Part shown: positions 1 through 14,420 of the stretch, one piece after another
Layout of the letters: the number at the start of each line of letters is the position of its first letter
How positions within the stretch are numbered: position 1 is the stretch's first letter
Source of the DNA: Pampus argenteus
Lineage: Eukaryota; Chordata; Actinopteri; Scombriformes; Stromateidae
DNA: 64,000 bases
Direction: 5' to 3'
Assembly: GCA_036937835.1 (NCBI GenBank)
Contig: CM072876.1
Coordinates: forward strand, 10,419,501-10,483,500
The notes under the pieces: generated by a model
Databases searched by the model: none
What the model was told of the DNA's origin: nothing
What the model saw: only the letters and a program-made list of their open reading frames with translations
Translations under genes and position numbers: made by a program

Positions 1-1621
1 ATTTTTCTCCCTTTTCACTAACACAGATCTTGGCTGTTCCCTGTTGACTACCACACAGGCCGTGAAGTCATATCAGGTTTGTCTAAGGGGATCCGATCCA
101 GCTCTATAATTATGAACCCTGAAGCGAGGAGAGCGCAACTCACCTGTACTGCTACTCCCACCAGAGAAGACATCAGGACTACTTAAAGGAGATTTTTTTT
201 CCCTTAGAGCATTTTCACCTTTCAGCATGCACACCTCCACTGGAGTTGGAGGAGTCCACCGCCATCACTGGCTGTCTCGGGGTGTCTGGGTGTCACCCAC
301 GACATTCAGCATTCGCTGAGCTTTCAATATTGATAACCGCCAACAAGCAAAAAGTTAAAGGCGTAAATGTGACTACAGATTCTTAGAGCTGACAATTATA
401 CTGGTAGGTCAATTACTGAGATGTGTTCTGTTTATAAATAGTAATGATGTCTCATCATTCCTTGATAATTATAATTATTATAATCAATTTTGTGCACTGC
501 CATAATTTCTTTTCAACAACACAACGCTCCCAACACAAACACACACATAGTTTATCATGTGCTTAAGTGGAGAAATAGTGTGTGTTCTAACTTTTCATGA
601 TCAAACTAAATCTCTCTCTTTCCTGAGGTGACAGGGTCACTCTAAGAAAAGCAAGAGTACAGAAATACACACATACAACAGATGTCAGATTAATATGGGA
701 GCATTAATGCATTCAACACCCAATTCATTAAAATGCAAAATGCATTTATTCTGGCATCTGTTATACGTCTGTCTTCACAGTCATTCTTCGATGCTGAGAT
801 GAAGCAAATGGCAGTTCAATGTATTTCCACTACAAACAGAAGGTTGATCACACAGGGAAGCGGCTGCTCAGAAGTAAAAATAGCTAAATGCTTTGTACAT
901 AATAGAATTAATTTAATAGTTAAGTAATTCATTTCAAATTCCTTAAAAATATATATCTTTAAAGACAGCAAGACATGGTCATTCAGTGTTGGGAAATAAT
1001 ATTATATTATATTATTAGTACATATTATTAATCAGTCGCTACATATTTATATTAAGAGATGCATTTTAGTTACTGTGCATGAAATGGGCTGCTAGCTAAT
1101 TATTTCAGGCAATTTTAGCCCATATTTGTTCAAGTAGTAATTAGGCGCAGTCTTGAACCAGTTTAAAAATCAAATTTTAGACGTTGTCAGGCAGCAAATG
1201 ATATCTCCAGAGGCCACGCTGTTTGACAGACAATTATAGAGGATTTGCCTCTTCTGTGTATATTAGGCACACAAAGATTGATAGTGTTACATAAAGCTGA
1301 TAGTGTTACACGCTTTTTAATCAGGAGCCACACAAGCCTTTGATCGATCAATGAGAAAAGTTCACTCCTTTCTTGCTCCAGTAAAGTTTGTGCAAATTTC
1401 AATCCCGGCAACCAAACAGGCTGAAAGGGACGACAAGCGTAACCCATCCAAAGTTTCTGTATGCGTTACACGAACGTGACCTTACTGCGGAAATCAGCGC
1501 AAATGCAATCCGCTTCCAATCAAATGTACAAGGAGAGGACATGGTGACACACCAGAGGAGTTATTCAAATGAATCTGCAAGAGGGACAGAAGTGGAAAGA
1601 GAGACGTAAAGATCAGAGAGA

Positions 1622-1654
<33 letters not shown>

Positions 1655-3892
1655 GCCCGAAAAGACTGACATTTCCTTTTTGCCGTGGTTCACACAGGGG
1701 GGAAACGTTTGGAAAAAAAAAACATATCCACATCTACATTTCCCTTCCTCAGATGTTCTGTCTGATCAAACAAAATCCTCAACATTAGTGTTGCAAGACG
1801 AGTTAGACTCTTCAGAGCAAAGAAAACTCAATTAGTCTAATTAGACAGATCGACACAAACAATGAATGTGCAGAAACAAGATGGAGAGAGAAAGAGAGGT
1901 GTGCTGAAACAAAAATAAGACGTGTGTGTAAGTGCATGGCTCAGTGTGTGTCTGTGTGTGTGTGTGTGTGTGCGTGTGAGCTTCGATTTTTGGTAGTGTG
2001 TTTGCAGGAGAACACCACTTTGGTAGCACTGTGGGATATGTGTGCTACCTAAAAGAAGTTAATGAACAAACAACAGCTGCTTCCATCACAGTGGAAGAAA
2101 ATGAGAGAGATGAGGAGAAAAGGGGAGAAGCACTGCTTGTGCTTGTCGAGGCCTCTGCTGTGTCTGCCATGGCCCAGTACCTCGAAGATGAGGGGGGGGC
2201 AAACACACACACACACAGACTGGGTCAGCCCCGTGGAGGCTACACCGCACACTTCTCAAGGAGACACACATTACATTAAGTATGTTAGTATCACTTAAAA
2301 TCCACAGATGGGTGCAAATATACATGTTCTTTGTGTCTGGAAGATCTGTGTGAGTCACACGTGTGAATAAGATCAAATGACATAAAGTGAGTGCGACCAT
2401 GTGACATCTGGATTTATAGGAGACTAATGAGTCAGAATGAATGTCATGAATGTACAGAATCACAGAACAGAGATTTCTTTTCACACAAATAGATTGTTTC
2501 ATATCCATGTTTCTGATCATTATTCATCACTCGGGCCATTGTTCTTGGTCAGTTTCCTAGAGGCAGAGAACAATCCACTGTAGACACTTAGATCACATTA
2601 GATCATTACTGCATCAGAATTAAAACTGATTTGTTATTGCACCTGTGAGTGTTGACAAAAAGATTTTTACTGATTACTACTAAAATCAGTTTGAAAAATA
2701 CATACATGACTAGCACTATTCTGGATAATGAGCGTCCTATCATGTCCTAAACGTGTGTTATTTGATAACTGCTACAAAGATTGTCAGCACATATAACTGT
2801 TTTTCCATGGACTTTTGTCCATTGGCTTTACATGTATTTGCAAACTGGTCTCACATTAATTCAGTCATGTCTGATCATTAGTAATCTGGAACAAACTGTA
2901 CAGACCTGTTACCGAGCAACCCAACTCACCATCAACCACTTACTTTCTTTTCAGTGTCCTTTTTTTTTTTTTTTTACACACAATTCACAATTATTTTTCT
3001 CATGGAAGGACTAAGACATGGATAAAATATATGAATGAATTTTGGACATGTATTTCAAAGGTATAAAATAAATACATTTGAACAGATAAATAAATAAATA
3101 CAGAATATGACCACTCTGACAAGTTAATACAGTAGTGCTGTTTGGTTTGATGTCTATGTTCTGCAACCTAGTGGTCAAAATCCTCTAATGAAGCTTTAAA
3201 GACCCAGCAGTAAAAGTTGGATTTGAATGCTTCAGATATGTCATAATTCAAACTGTATGCTGTGCGCTAAAGTCAGATAAGGATTACGACAAACAGATAA
3301 AAAGCAATAAACACAGAAAAACAGGGAGCTAATATCAACATTTCCTTCAGATGTTCTTTTTGTGTAGTATTCACAGACACACATGCATGGTGCATCCACA
3401 CACATGCACACACTCCCACACATATTTATACTGTCTTTCTAATCTGTAAGAGCTGCCTTTGATCTGCCTCGATGAGGAAACGCATATTCAAAAGCAGCAA
3501 GAGCGAGAGATGAAATGCCTGTCCAATTATGGTGAACTAAAGTGATCGCTGAAATATGCAGTTGTTCATAAATACTTGTACACATTAGTTTGATACACTG
3601 CAAAAAGTCCATATGCCAACACATTTACAGCATCATAGAGGTTGGAAATCATTAAAAATACATAAATTAATCCTGTTAATCAGTCAAACAGAGCCAAGGC
3701 ATACTCTGACACATAAATATAGAGCGTTTTGACTGCAAGGAAATTCAAAGACAGAGTTGCTAAAATACAAATATGTACTATATTTGTATTTTGTATTAAC
3801 AAATTAAGAGTCATAGTAACTCATTTAAGTGTCGTTACGAAGCTTTCAAAATACTTATTGACACCAATCTGGACTGACGGTCTGATATAGTT
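1..3892. other. Intronic/non-coding stretch, left edge
   Basis: AT-rich DNA without a recognisable exon on either strand. It holds GT microsatellites near 1622-1647 and 1945-1979 and a short A/T tract near 2960. It is presumed to be part of the long utrophin intron after exon 55. Confidence 0.6.
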
Positions 3893-4350
3893 AAGACGGT
3901 TTATCATCCAACAGAACAACCACCCTAAACGCACAGCCAAGATATGGAAGGAGTGACTTCTGGACAACTCTGTGAATGTCCTAAAGTCTCTGGAGGGATC
4001 TGAAAATGGCTGTGCACCAACGCACCCCATCCAACCGGTTGGAGCTCAAGGGGCTTTGTAAAGGGGAATGAGCCAAACTGGCCAAAGATGATTGTGCCAA
4101 GCTTGTGGCTTTTTATATTCCAAAAGATTTGAGACTGTAATTGCTGCCAAAGGTGCCACAACAAAGTATTGAGCAAAGACTGTGAATACTATTGTTTGTT
4201 ATTTCTAACAAATTTGCAAACATTTAAAAAAAAAATATTTTCATGTCGTCATTATGGGGTATTGTGCAGAAAAAATAAAAAATAAATTGAATCCGTTTTG
4301 AAATAAGACTGTAACATAACAAAATGTATTAAAAAATGAATACTTTCCAT
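3893..4350 (+). mobile_element. Tc1/mariner-like transposon, 3' remnant
   Basis: Matches the fish Tc1-like element from the transposase C-terminal region to the 3' tail. The tail is recognised by the conserved cattatggggtattgtg and the ending gtaacataacaaaatgt, then gaatactttcc. The 5' half and its inverted repeat are absent, so the copy cannot move by itself. Fossil of a DNA transposon. Confidence 0.85.
3909..4172 (+). pseudogene. Decayed Tc1-like transposase C-terminus
   Basis: One frame reads QQNNHPKRTAKIWKE and then a stop, where active relatives have QQDNDPKH. The Asp positions have become Asn and His. A second frame gives LWRDLKMAVHQRTPSNRLEL, and the first frame returns with RFETVIAAKGATTKY and the terminal stop. 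Internal stops, frameshifts and loss of the segment carrying the last catalytic acid show it is dead. Confidence 0.85.
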
Positions 4351-7300
4351 ATACATACATATACACACACTATATTACACTACTCATCGTTACTGCAGCT
4401 ATAATCCTCTACTTAATCTCCAATCTCCCTGATTATGTTCCACCATATCTACCATCCCACCATAAAGTAAATTACTAGCACACATGTGGATGCAAACATG
4501 CAGTGATAATAAAACACACCCTCACATCTTCTTACAGAAAGCAAGTCAAGAAATACAATAAGCCACTAAAGCTGACTTGCATGATAGTGACTTTATAAAG
4601 TAATGAATAAGTAGACTATCAGTTGTATAATATTTTTTCTTGTTGGCATGACATCAATTTTATGTTTAATTTGAATAGATTGTTCTTTTGGTGAATTCTC
4701 TGGATTACTAGCTTGTCATCAATTTTCACAGTTTGTTTCAATGGCTTGTCTAATCATGGAGCCTTCTGTTATTACAGCTGTAACATAGAGATGCTTTAAA
4801 TAGACCACAAAGCTGACTTGACCAAAGCAGTGCATGTAGCATACAACAAACTACTTTAATGCAAGTAATTTTACTTTTCGTAGATAAACAGCATCTTTCA
4901 TACAGAACATACAGTAAAATTAAACTAGTTGAATTAGCAGGTAGTACATGAACTCATCTCCTGAGTGCTCCTTCCATGTCATATATCATTTCTAACAGCG
5001 ATCATAAGCTTTTTTAATGTAGAACATAGTAAAGAAATGCATCAGAATATTTAATGCAGACGCATTTAAGTGGTAGTAATATCCATCTGGGATAAGTGGG
5101 AGATGACCGCTAAAGATCCCTTTTCATGCCTATGATTTGCATCCATTTACTGTTTATAGGTGTGAGTGGTGTCAGCTGCTGCTCACATTTTGCTACCCAA
5201 TTAACCCATCCCTAACCCGCTGTACCGTTAGCAGCCGTATTAAAGGTAGAGAAAGAGAAGACTGTTTCCTTTATGTTTGTGGACTTGATAAATTCAGTAG
5301 TCTGCAACGAAATCCAACAGAAGGCAAGATGGGAACTGATACATTTTAGTGGTGACACACCTACAGTAAAAAGAATAATTAAAAAATGAACTTGCTAAAA
5401 ACAAAAACATGAAACCCTTAAAATTTATTTTATCACACACATAATAAGAGAGACAGAAGGTAGAGAAGGGATGAAAAATGTTAGAAATGCCTCCAGTCCT
5501 AAAATACTGAGTAATAAGAGGTAATTAGTCATGAGTGGGAGGTCTGTAGGACAATAGTAGTCCACAATTGCTGGGTAAGTTAAGCTCTTTAAATCACATG
5601 GAATGGATTCATAACATAATTAAGTATTAAAACAACAATTTGTGTGTTTACTGGGTTTTATGTACCAGATTATTATGACAATAACAACTTCTGGTATCTG
5701 AGGAATAAAAACTATAAAAGTTCTTCCATATTGTTGAAATGGCAGCACAGCGCCATGTGCAACAGTGTACTGTATATTATACTGCATATGTTTCTGATTA
5801 GTTGAGCTTTAAAAATAATAATAATACATTTCTCCCCCTTTTTTAATGAAGCCTGAACTGCTGAGCCATCCTCCCTGAAGATAGCAGCCTCTGTAATTGA
5901 ACCCAGTATGTCGCTGAGATCCTATTTTGCTAGGCTAAAAATAATGAAATAATAACACACTTTGAAGAATCCAGGACATCCTGGTGATAGATGTTTACCA
6001 TTAGTAGGGCTTAATTTGTGTCGGATCCTGCCGGAACAGGATCCGGGACCTCCCAGATTGGGAACTATGTGATTGGATTCAGAAGCTCCTTCGTCACTAT
6101 CAAAATGTAAAGAAATTTTGTGTAATATTTATTACATATTTATTTATCTGCTCTGTCATTATTTTATGTTTTTTTTTTTAAACAAGAGAGCTATCAATCA
6201 CTCAGGTCACACAGTAATGCTTAAATTGCCTCAGGCTGAGACCCAAGAAGTGGACTATGGATGTTTTGTACAAATAAACAGAAAGGTAAGCTTGCATTTT
6301 TAATACTACTCTCTGCTGTGTACTGTTGAATATAATGATGATTAATGCATCAGGCCAATGAATGGGAGAATGCAATCGGTTAAATGCACTGAATGCTGTC
6401 AAGCAGTTTAATGTTTTGCGGTGTCTAAATTTCTGCTATATAATTACTGTAACACCAACAGATAAGCAAGTGGGCGTTTGTGCTGTGAAATAGTGAAATA
6501 AGTATGGCTATTGAAAACAAGTCCCATTGTTGAGGGCATGATATATGGTTGTGTAGCCTACTCTGGGCTCCACTGTCACATCAGATGCAAGTATTGTGAT
6601 AATATAAGCTAGCTGCTTTACACGTTGCTCATGCGTTGTCATGACATTTTGTTTAGTTGTATCAGCTAACACCTCTCTCTCTCTGTGTTCCAGTACCTTC
6701 TGATTCACAAATCATGCAACTTAACTATCACCAATCTTTCAAACACACACTTTTTTTAAAATTTTCACTCTGTGTAATGGCCTTGACTGAGTTGGTGGAA
6801 AACAGAAATAGTTGTGGATGCAAACAAATATCTATCTGTGAGCAAAGAAAGAAAGAAAAAATCAGTCAGCATTGATGTCAAGGCTATATACACTTAAAAA
6901 TCTGATTGAATGAAACTCAAAAAAAAAACCCAAAAAACATTACTGGATTATATTTTAATAACCAAATGTACGTTTCTAACAATGCACTTATATTTTTTCC
7001 ATTACCCATGTGATTTACACTTCATGCCTCTCTGTTAGTCCACTTATCCATGACTGGAAGAGTGATGCAGTAATTGGCTTGACTTAAAGCCCAAACTCTA
7101 TTATCACGTTGCAAGCAACTCTGACTGACAGATCGCCTAACATTCATTTTTCTCCACTTGACCACCTCTTCCTGATACAGCACTCTTCACAGCCATTAGG
7201 ATGCTCCGAGGTTTTGACATGACCCTAACAGCAGCCTGGTCTGAGAGCTCTTGCTCTATCACACACAAACAAAGATAAAAGCACATTTCACACAGTAAAT

Positions 7301-9958
7301 GTACTAAATGTTATCGTCCAGAGTAATGGTCTGCATTACCGAGGTTCTCTATTGCAGGGAAGCCGGTATTGATTCAAACTCAAAGGAAGTGCTCTAAAAG
7401 CTTTAGGACAAGTGAGGCTTATCACTCTTCACTTATTTGATTTTACAGTTTTTACATAATGTGATCCTGCAGAGGCAAAGTTGCAGCACAGTGAGACCAA
7501 AATAAGAAGCTCTCAATTCTACCTGTAGATACACATATTAAAGAAAAATCTCATGGCAGGGAACATGCTGTAAGTGTCCTTTGCTAAGACATTAGGCATT
7601 ACTTGTTATTAGTCTGATTGATGTCTGACAAATTGGCTAATAGCAATGTACTGTACGCTAGTCAGCTACAACCTCCGAACTGCCTAGCACTAGACAAGTA
7701 AGTGGCATGAGAGAAATGTTTTGTTTTTGTTTTTTTCAATGCAAATGGGAGACAAAGAAGAAAGAAGTATGCAGGGAAAATACAAACAGTAATGATCTGA
7801 TGTTGCAGCCCGCTACTTTCTTCAAGTAAGCTACCCAGTGATTTTCATCTTTATGTACAGTAACTATTTCATAATGAGTGGAAGGAAGACGGAAAGACTA
7901 CGACCTAATTACAACACTGTCTGGGAAAAAAACTGAACAAATTAAGGTGACAACTTTAAAATTGATTAGAGACAGATAGTATGGTTTATGGGACTTTTTT
8001 TTTCCTCATTGTAGCGTGTTTCACTCAGATGACCCCTTTCTTCGTCTTGAAATACACTTCTACTGTGATCAATCCCAATATGATTGAAGATTGATGTTCA
8101 CACACGTCTCATGTTAGGGGCACTGATATATATAAACACAGATAGTAATTAGTTTAGTAAGTTTGAAGGTATTTCGTATATTGTATTTTGTAGGAAATAT
8201 GTCAAGTTATTGTCATTCTTGAATGGTTGTGACTTTACAAACCAGCATACACTGTTTCTACATGATAGCAACTGACGACTACTCAAAACAAAACACACAA
8301 AAACACTTTAACCTTTTCAGGCGAGAGTTACTGAGGGGAGGGACTGACCAGAGCAGGAGGCAGTAGATATTTTGATGTAGTTTTCTCTCTGTACACACAA
8401 ACTGTACTTAAAAGGATAGATTCACGATTTGTCAAGTTTGTTTTAAAACCATAGTCAGGTACCCAAATGAATGTTGACATGTTTTTCTTGCTGCAATACT
8501 TTTAATGTTACGGTCTGTTTAACGCCGAGTTCCCTCTTTTGTAACTATCCTTCCACCGTAGTTTGACAGGGAAGACTTGAAAAGTGAACCTATTGTTTAA
8601 TAAAATGTTTATCAAATGGGTTTCGATAATTTAAGTCCAATGATCAAAAATCAAGTTTCTCATTTGAACCTTGATGACAATAATTTCAAGGAGGAGCTTC
8701 ATGAATCAAAGATAAGAGAATTTACAGAGGAGCAAGCATGCGATCCTTCAACTGAACTGAAAAATATGAAAATCAAGTTAGGGATTCACCAGCCACGAGA
8801 TATATTCAGCACATAATATTATCATAAAGGTCATCCCATAAAACTAGACTGCATCAATAAAACAAAATGCCACAAAAAGGCAGGGTGACAAACAATCTCA
8901 ACCGACTCAACTGTCAACGTCAATGAAAAATGAGGGGTACCCCAAGCCGGAGTGAAAAACAATATCAAATCAATTCAGATTTTTTTTTTCTCATTGATAC
9001 AACAATTACACCAGAAATATCCCACAGAGAAAAGGAGAAAGATGAGGAGAGAATCGAAGGAGGAGAGATTCTGAAATAACTGGAGTCCTTGAGTAAGTGA
9101 AGTAGGGCAGACGTTAGAATAGGATCTGAATTATTAGCAAAAATCACCAAAATTAGCTCAAATAAAAAAAGAAATCAATCAAATGTGTCTGTTTTGAGAG
9201 ATCAAAGCAATACTAGAAAACTGAAAATAAAACGCACAGAACGGCTTCTCCCAGGCCAAGCTTCTCATTTGTGCCAGCAGTGTTGCTGTGGGTGTTGCTT
9301 CGTTTCCGAATTGATTTCCATGAAACATAAAGCAATGTGCAATTTAAGATACATACACACATATAGACAGAAAGCATCCAAGATGTTACTGACAGTATTT
9401 AAATCACAGGTTGTGAGTCAAATCACAAACCTCTCTACAGAAAATATGAAAATAAACCTGAAAAAAACCATTAATATGTATGGTAAACTGTTGTTTGTGT
9501 GTATTTTTTTTAAAATCAAAGTTTAAAAGGTTTAATAATTATGTATGACAAGATTTACTCTACATATCTTACTGAGCATCCCATGAAAATATGAAAACAA
9601 AAAGAAAAGCATTGAAGAAAGCCATTAAAGGCACTAATGTCACAAATATAATTGCCGTTTTAGTGAATCTAGCACATCATGGCTTGAAACAACTTAATAA
9701 TTATAAAGGAAGCAGACACTTATAAATGTCAGTTGAGCATTAACAAGGCACTTAGTCACTACCCTCAGTCCACTGGCAGACGGAGAGAGTGAGGTAGACA
9801 CAGAACAGAGAAAAAGAGAGAGAGACCAAAAAAGGAGTTAGAGACAGTATGAGAGTGTACGTGACGTCTTAACTGTGCAGCCAATCAGTGTTTGAGTCAC
9901 AAACACCAGTCCTGCAATGTTAAAGCTATTTATCAATCGAGGCTGCTCTGTGATAAAC
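4351..9958. other. Intronic/non-coding stretch
   Basis: No coding or RNA gene recognised. It holds a 9-bp-arm palindrome at 6022-6045. Open frames here are short, AT-rich and without family similarity. Confidence 0.6.
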
Positions 9959-9960
9959 TC

Positions 9961-9974
9961 TGTGTGTGTGCATG

Positions 9975-10005
<31 letters not shown>
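9961..10005. repeat. (GT)n microsatellite
   Basis: GT repeat interrupted once by catgcc. Presumed intron. Confidence 0.95.
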
Positions 10006-10007
<2 letters not shown>

Positions 10008-13000
10008 GTTAATTAAAGTAAATGAGTGAATTGAGCAATTAGGTGATGAGTGACACTTCTATGGAAAGGTTGGAGCCCTAAATTGATTTACCACCCACTT
10101 AAGACCCAGGCCTGTCAGTACAAGTGTATAAACAGAAACAACTTGGCTTGGGCAGAGGAAAAACTGCAATCTCACACCACGTTTAAGTCACTGGGGTACA
10201 GCAATAGAAAAAAAACAAAAAAAAACTTCAGAATAAAAAAAAGTAGAGACTTAATAAATAAACACACTACCTCCTATAATTGCTCCATTTTGGAATTGGA
10301 CAATAGAAGTGAATAAAACCCACAATATCCTGGGAAAAACGTAGCCTCAGGCCATCTTCCATTACAGTGACTATTTGTCCCCTTAAATTCAGTCCCTCCC
10401 TTTACACATGCAGTTTCCAGAAGCAATTCAGCAATGCAGCACATCAGCCCAATATCCTTCATACAACCAGGGAAATGCAATTCTGTGGTTTGGGAGTCTT
10501 CCAATGAGACTTACAACTGCTCCATATGATGAAATAGCATTAAGGCAGCAATATATCCTGCAATTCTCAGGAGAGCTTTGGCTGGACATTACGATTCAGT
10601 GTGAATTCACATCAGGATGCTAAGTGCATCTAACTCAGCTGCAGAGTGTTTTATTTTTATTTTTATTTTTTTCAGAGTTATTTTATGTCACTGTAGTTTT
10701 ATAACGGGAGCACATTAATGGCCACATTAATTTCAATCAGAGCTGAACTTTGAAAAAGAGTTTGAGTATTAATCTTGAAAATCGTAAGTCAGATGAGTCA
10801 AACAGTCATTTGGTTCGTGTTCATACACACAACAATGGAGACCAGCAGGAAGAGTTTCATTTAAAGCTCGTGACAGCTGGTTCCTAGTAATAAAAAAAAT
10901 AAAAAAAGATCACAAAAAGGGTTAGCAGGAGAGTGTTTAAGAACTACTGAAGCCAGATGCAATTACTCTAATGCATGCTATTTAGTGCAAGCCAGTTTTA
11001 TCATAATTGAAGCCATTAAAATATCTGTACCACCGATCTGAATGGCTGGGAATGAACAATGAACAGCCTCTTCGAGAGAGACTATAAATGAGCATGAATG
11101 ATGTCTCTTCTTCTCCACTACGCTTTACTGGAAGTCTGGCCCTATTTAGCTTGACTGACATTAGTCATAAAAAATAGAAACTTTCCCATAATTATTGGGC
11201 TCATGAATCACCCAACTTGGATTGATTTCATGCATTTAGGTCACAATTGTCTTGAGCATTCTGGCCTCAGTGTTTTTCGCTTACAGGTATTTCTGAATAG
11301 CTCCTCGTTCTGTTACTTAGGACCAGACTGTATTGTAATTAAACTAAAAGTAAAGCGTTTTAATTAAGTTACACTGGCCAAGTCTTATTTGCCTTGCCTC
11401 ACCTCAAACCTTAAAGTCCCCATCCACTCAACCATATGTTTTTCTTCCTACAGTTGGATGTTTGAGCTTCACTGTGCAGAATTTTGTTTGACACGGGAAG
11501 GCCGTTTTCACATTAATCTGCTGAAAGTGGAAATTGGAAAGGGATGTGCCTAAAAGAAGGTTTTGTGAAGTCAACTAATTTGGAAAACAAACCTGGTCCA
11601 ATATTTAACTTACACAAAAGTGATGTGGAAACTTGAAGCTTTCAGTACACAAACATATAGGATGGGCTTTACAGTAATGTAGGAGATCTTGTGTTTTACA
11701 GTTAATCTTCTGAAAAGATAAATTTATAGATACTATTATTTTTTATACGGGTAGTAGAGAAAATACCATTTAAAAGATTTTAACATGGTTATACATGTGC
11801 TGAAGGGATCTTTAACCAAAGTTGCTGAAGTGCGGTGACGTTATACTGCTTCCATCTGATGTGGTTGTCAATCAAATCAAGGGTACCCCAAAAAACAGCT
11901 AAATAGCAATGTACTGAGGAACATGAGGGCATGTGGCCTTAAAGGACAGGTACAAGAGGCTAGCATGGGTCATGTAGCGGGGGTGAGGTGACGCCGGGCG
12001 CAGTTTAGTCAGAACTGTTCAGTGTGGCGAGCCTTAATGTTGCCTGTAATGAAACTGCAACCTCCAGGCAAACTGGCGCTGGCAGTTCTTCAGCTGTGAC
12101 CAAAATACCTAACTAGATCTCTGCTGCATGTGCAGTGTAGGAAAGCAATTCTTGTTTCTTCATTGTTCCCCCTTTTCATTTCTTCTCACCTTTACTCCTT
12201 CAGCGGGCTGTCGGTGACACTGTCATGGCAACCAACATCTGCAGTCAATGCTTACAGTGTTGTGACACATAGCTACACAATGCGCTTTGTTAATAGTGTC
12301 TTTTCATACAAACACGGCGTGTCAAATATTGCTATAGATGGATGGAAGTCATTTGCATGATGGAGAGTTTTCTTTACACTTTTGTGAGAAATTTTCTTAA
12401 ACTCATAAAAAGCAAACTTTTTCCACCTTTGCTAAACCACTTGAGCACATAGAAGAGAAAACAAATATATATATATGAAAACACTTGTTTGTAAAACTCT
12501 TAAAAGTCACTGGTGGAAAAGATGGAGAGAAAGAATGACAGATATGCCCACATGGATGCAGCTAAGCAGAGACAAAAAATATTATCAGCTAGATTCCCAA
12601 AAGATGCCCGAATGTTATTTATGCTGGTTTTGAGACAGTAAGCTCCCCTTGTTGTCAACAAACGTTAAAAAGTTTAAACAGTTCATATGTTTGTAGAACA
12701 AGAAGACACTGCTGGAGAACTAGTGGAGACTTCAGTTTAACTCCAGGGCACTAATGCCTCTTCTTGCTGAACAGAGAAGACGACAGCAACAGAGATACTG
12801 TCACGGTGAAGCCAATGTGATGACCGGAGTACCAAATAGAAGACAGTTGGTTTTGGTATTTGGTTCGTTTTTACATTAATTGTAAGAATATCACATAAGA
12901 CTGATGCTATGAGAAAATGCAAGTCTCGACATACTTCCCAGTAGGTTTATTTATTTTATGCTTTGGTGTCGCAATTAGGCTTTCAGCACTGCTTGCTAGT

Positions 13001-13520
13001 TGAAAATTACAAATATACTTTATATACTCAGTCAAGTACAGTTAAAGTGGTGTGTGTGTGAGTGTGAGTGTAGGTTTAATGATCCAAACCAGCTCTGTGA
13101 GCTGGGTACTCTCTCTCTGTGTGAGAGGGAACATTTAGTGGTGGGGTGTAAGGCCATACAAACTGAGTTATGATCATACACACAGACAGTAAGGAGTGAA
13201 AATAGACAGTCAGACATTGGTGATGTCAGCGGGAAGGTCAACAAGAGGAAGGAGGGAGTCAGATGGATTTGAGCGTGCTTGTCGATTACCCTGTCAATCA
13301 TATAGTTGCCATGGCACTGTCTGGTGGGGCGGGGCCTAAAATGTGCTATAAATAGAGCAGGGCAGGATGGAAAGAGGACAGAGGACAATTATGATTGTGT
13401 TTTTTTTCCAGGGTGGGTTAGTGGTAATTAATGGACTCTCTCTGGGATGAAAAACATCAATCCAGAATTAAATCTTGATGAACGACCACAAATCGACAAA
13501 CCTGACAGCAAACACAGAAC
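10006..13520. other. Intronic/non-coding stretch
   Basis: No gene recognised. The sub-block 10320-10640 is less repetitive and more balanced in composition than its surroundings and might be a conserved non-coding element. That cannot be judged from one genome. Confidence 0.55.
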
Positions 13521-13559
13521 ACAAACACACAAACACACACACACACACACACACACACC
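13521..13559. repeat. (CA)n microsatellite
   Basis: AC/CA run immediately left of the 13571-13600 palindrome. Confidence 0.95.
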
Positions 13560-13570
13560 AACACATTCTT

Positions 13571-13600
13571 AAAACAGGATTTTGACTCAAATCCTGTTTT
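13571..13600. repeat. Perfect 12-bp inverted repeat
   Basis: Arms aaaacaggattt and aaatcctgtttt flank a 6-nt loop, tgactc. No transposon ends or target duplications seen. Confidence 0.85.
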
Positions 13601-14241
13601 TCTAACCACAAACCCTTGAATTAACCCAAAATGGCACACCTTATTCTAACCTTTTGGAGACTTGACTATTACTGTGAGAACAATCATGGACAATCACATA
13701 ATTCACACAGACTGACCACAGACCACCTCAGCACAGTATGCCTTACATACTCAAAACGTAACACCTGTAAACTCTTACGCAAACTTTAGCCGAAGCCAAA
13801 TTCTAAAAACCCTTACACATAAATCAATTTTAGTAAAGGAAATTACACACACACACACTTTTTTTGGCTGATTCCCCTCCATTGTCTGAAGCATACTGGG
13901 TTTTTCAAGGGCACTTCACAGCGAGGCTCAGAGAGATGATCTAATTACTGTCATTAGTGACATCTAATTGGAGCTTTAAAATTAAAAGATTAGCTCTGGC
14001 GCTAACTGTGATAACCTATTTTAGGTTTTTGAAGAGCAAGAGCGAAAGAATGGAAACAAGAGACAGGGAGGCAGACAAAGGGAGGGAGGGAGAGGGAGAG
14101 GGAGACAGAGAGAGAGTGAGGGAGAAAGAGAGAGAGAGACCTGTTCCATACCCTTTTAGCCTCCACCCCTCGTCGCTAATCGCTAATTAGCAATTGTTTT
14201 AATCCTCATTTAATTCTAAAGACAACTGCATAATTTGTGCA

Positions 14242-14245
<4 letters not shown>

Positions 14246-14272
<27 letters not shown>
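14246..14272. repeat. (GT)n microsatellite
   Basis: Simple GT run following a (GA)-rich purine tract at about 14080-14141. Confidence 0.95.
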
Positions 14273-14420
14273 TGCACACTGAGGGTCCCTCACACCATTC
14301 AACACATTATTCGACCTACTCTCCACCAAGCGTCGCCCACAGCGACCAAAGATAATTGCTTTTTAATTAAGCCCCCAGTGCTAATCCCAATGATATTTAG
14401 CAGGTAAGGACTGACACATA

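Noticed and set aside
2086..2520. 144-codon minus-strand open frame
   Set aside because: Runs through CA/GT repeats (VCVCVCL), and overlapping frames on the other strand are equally open. Composition artefact.
3925..4176. 83-codon minus-strand open frame
   Set aside because: It is the antisense of the decayed Tc1-like transposase.
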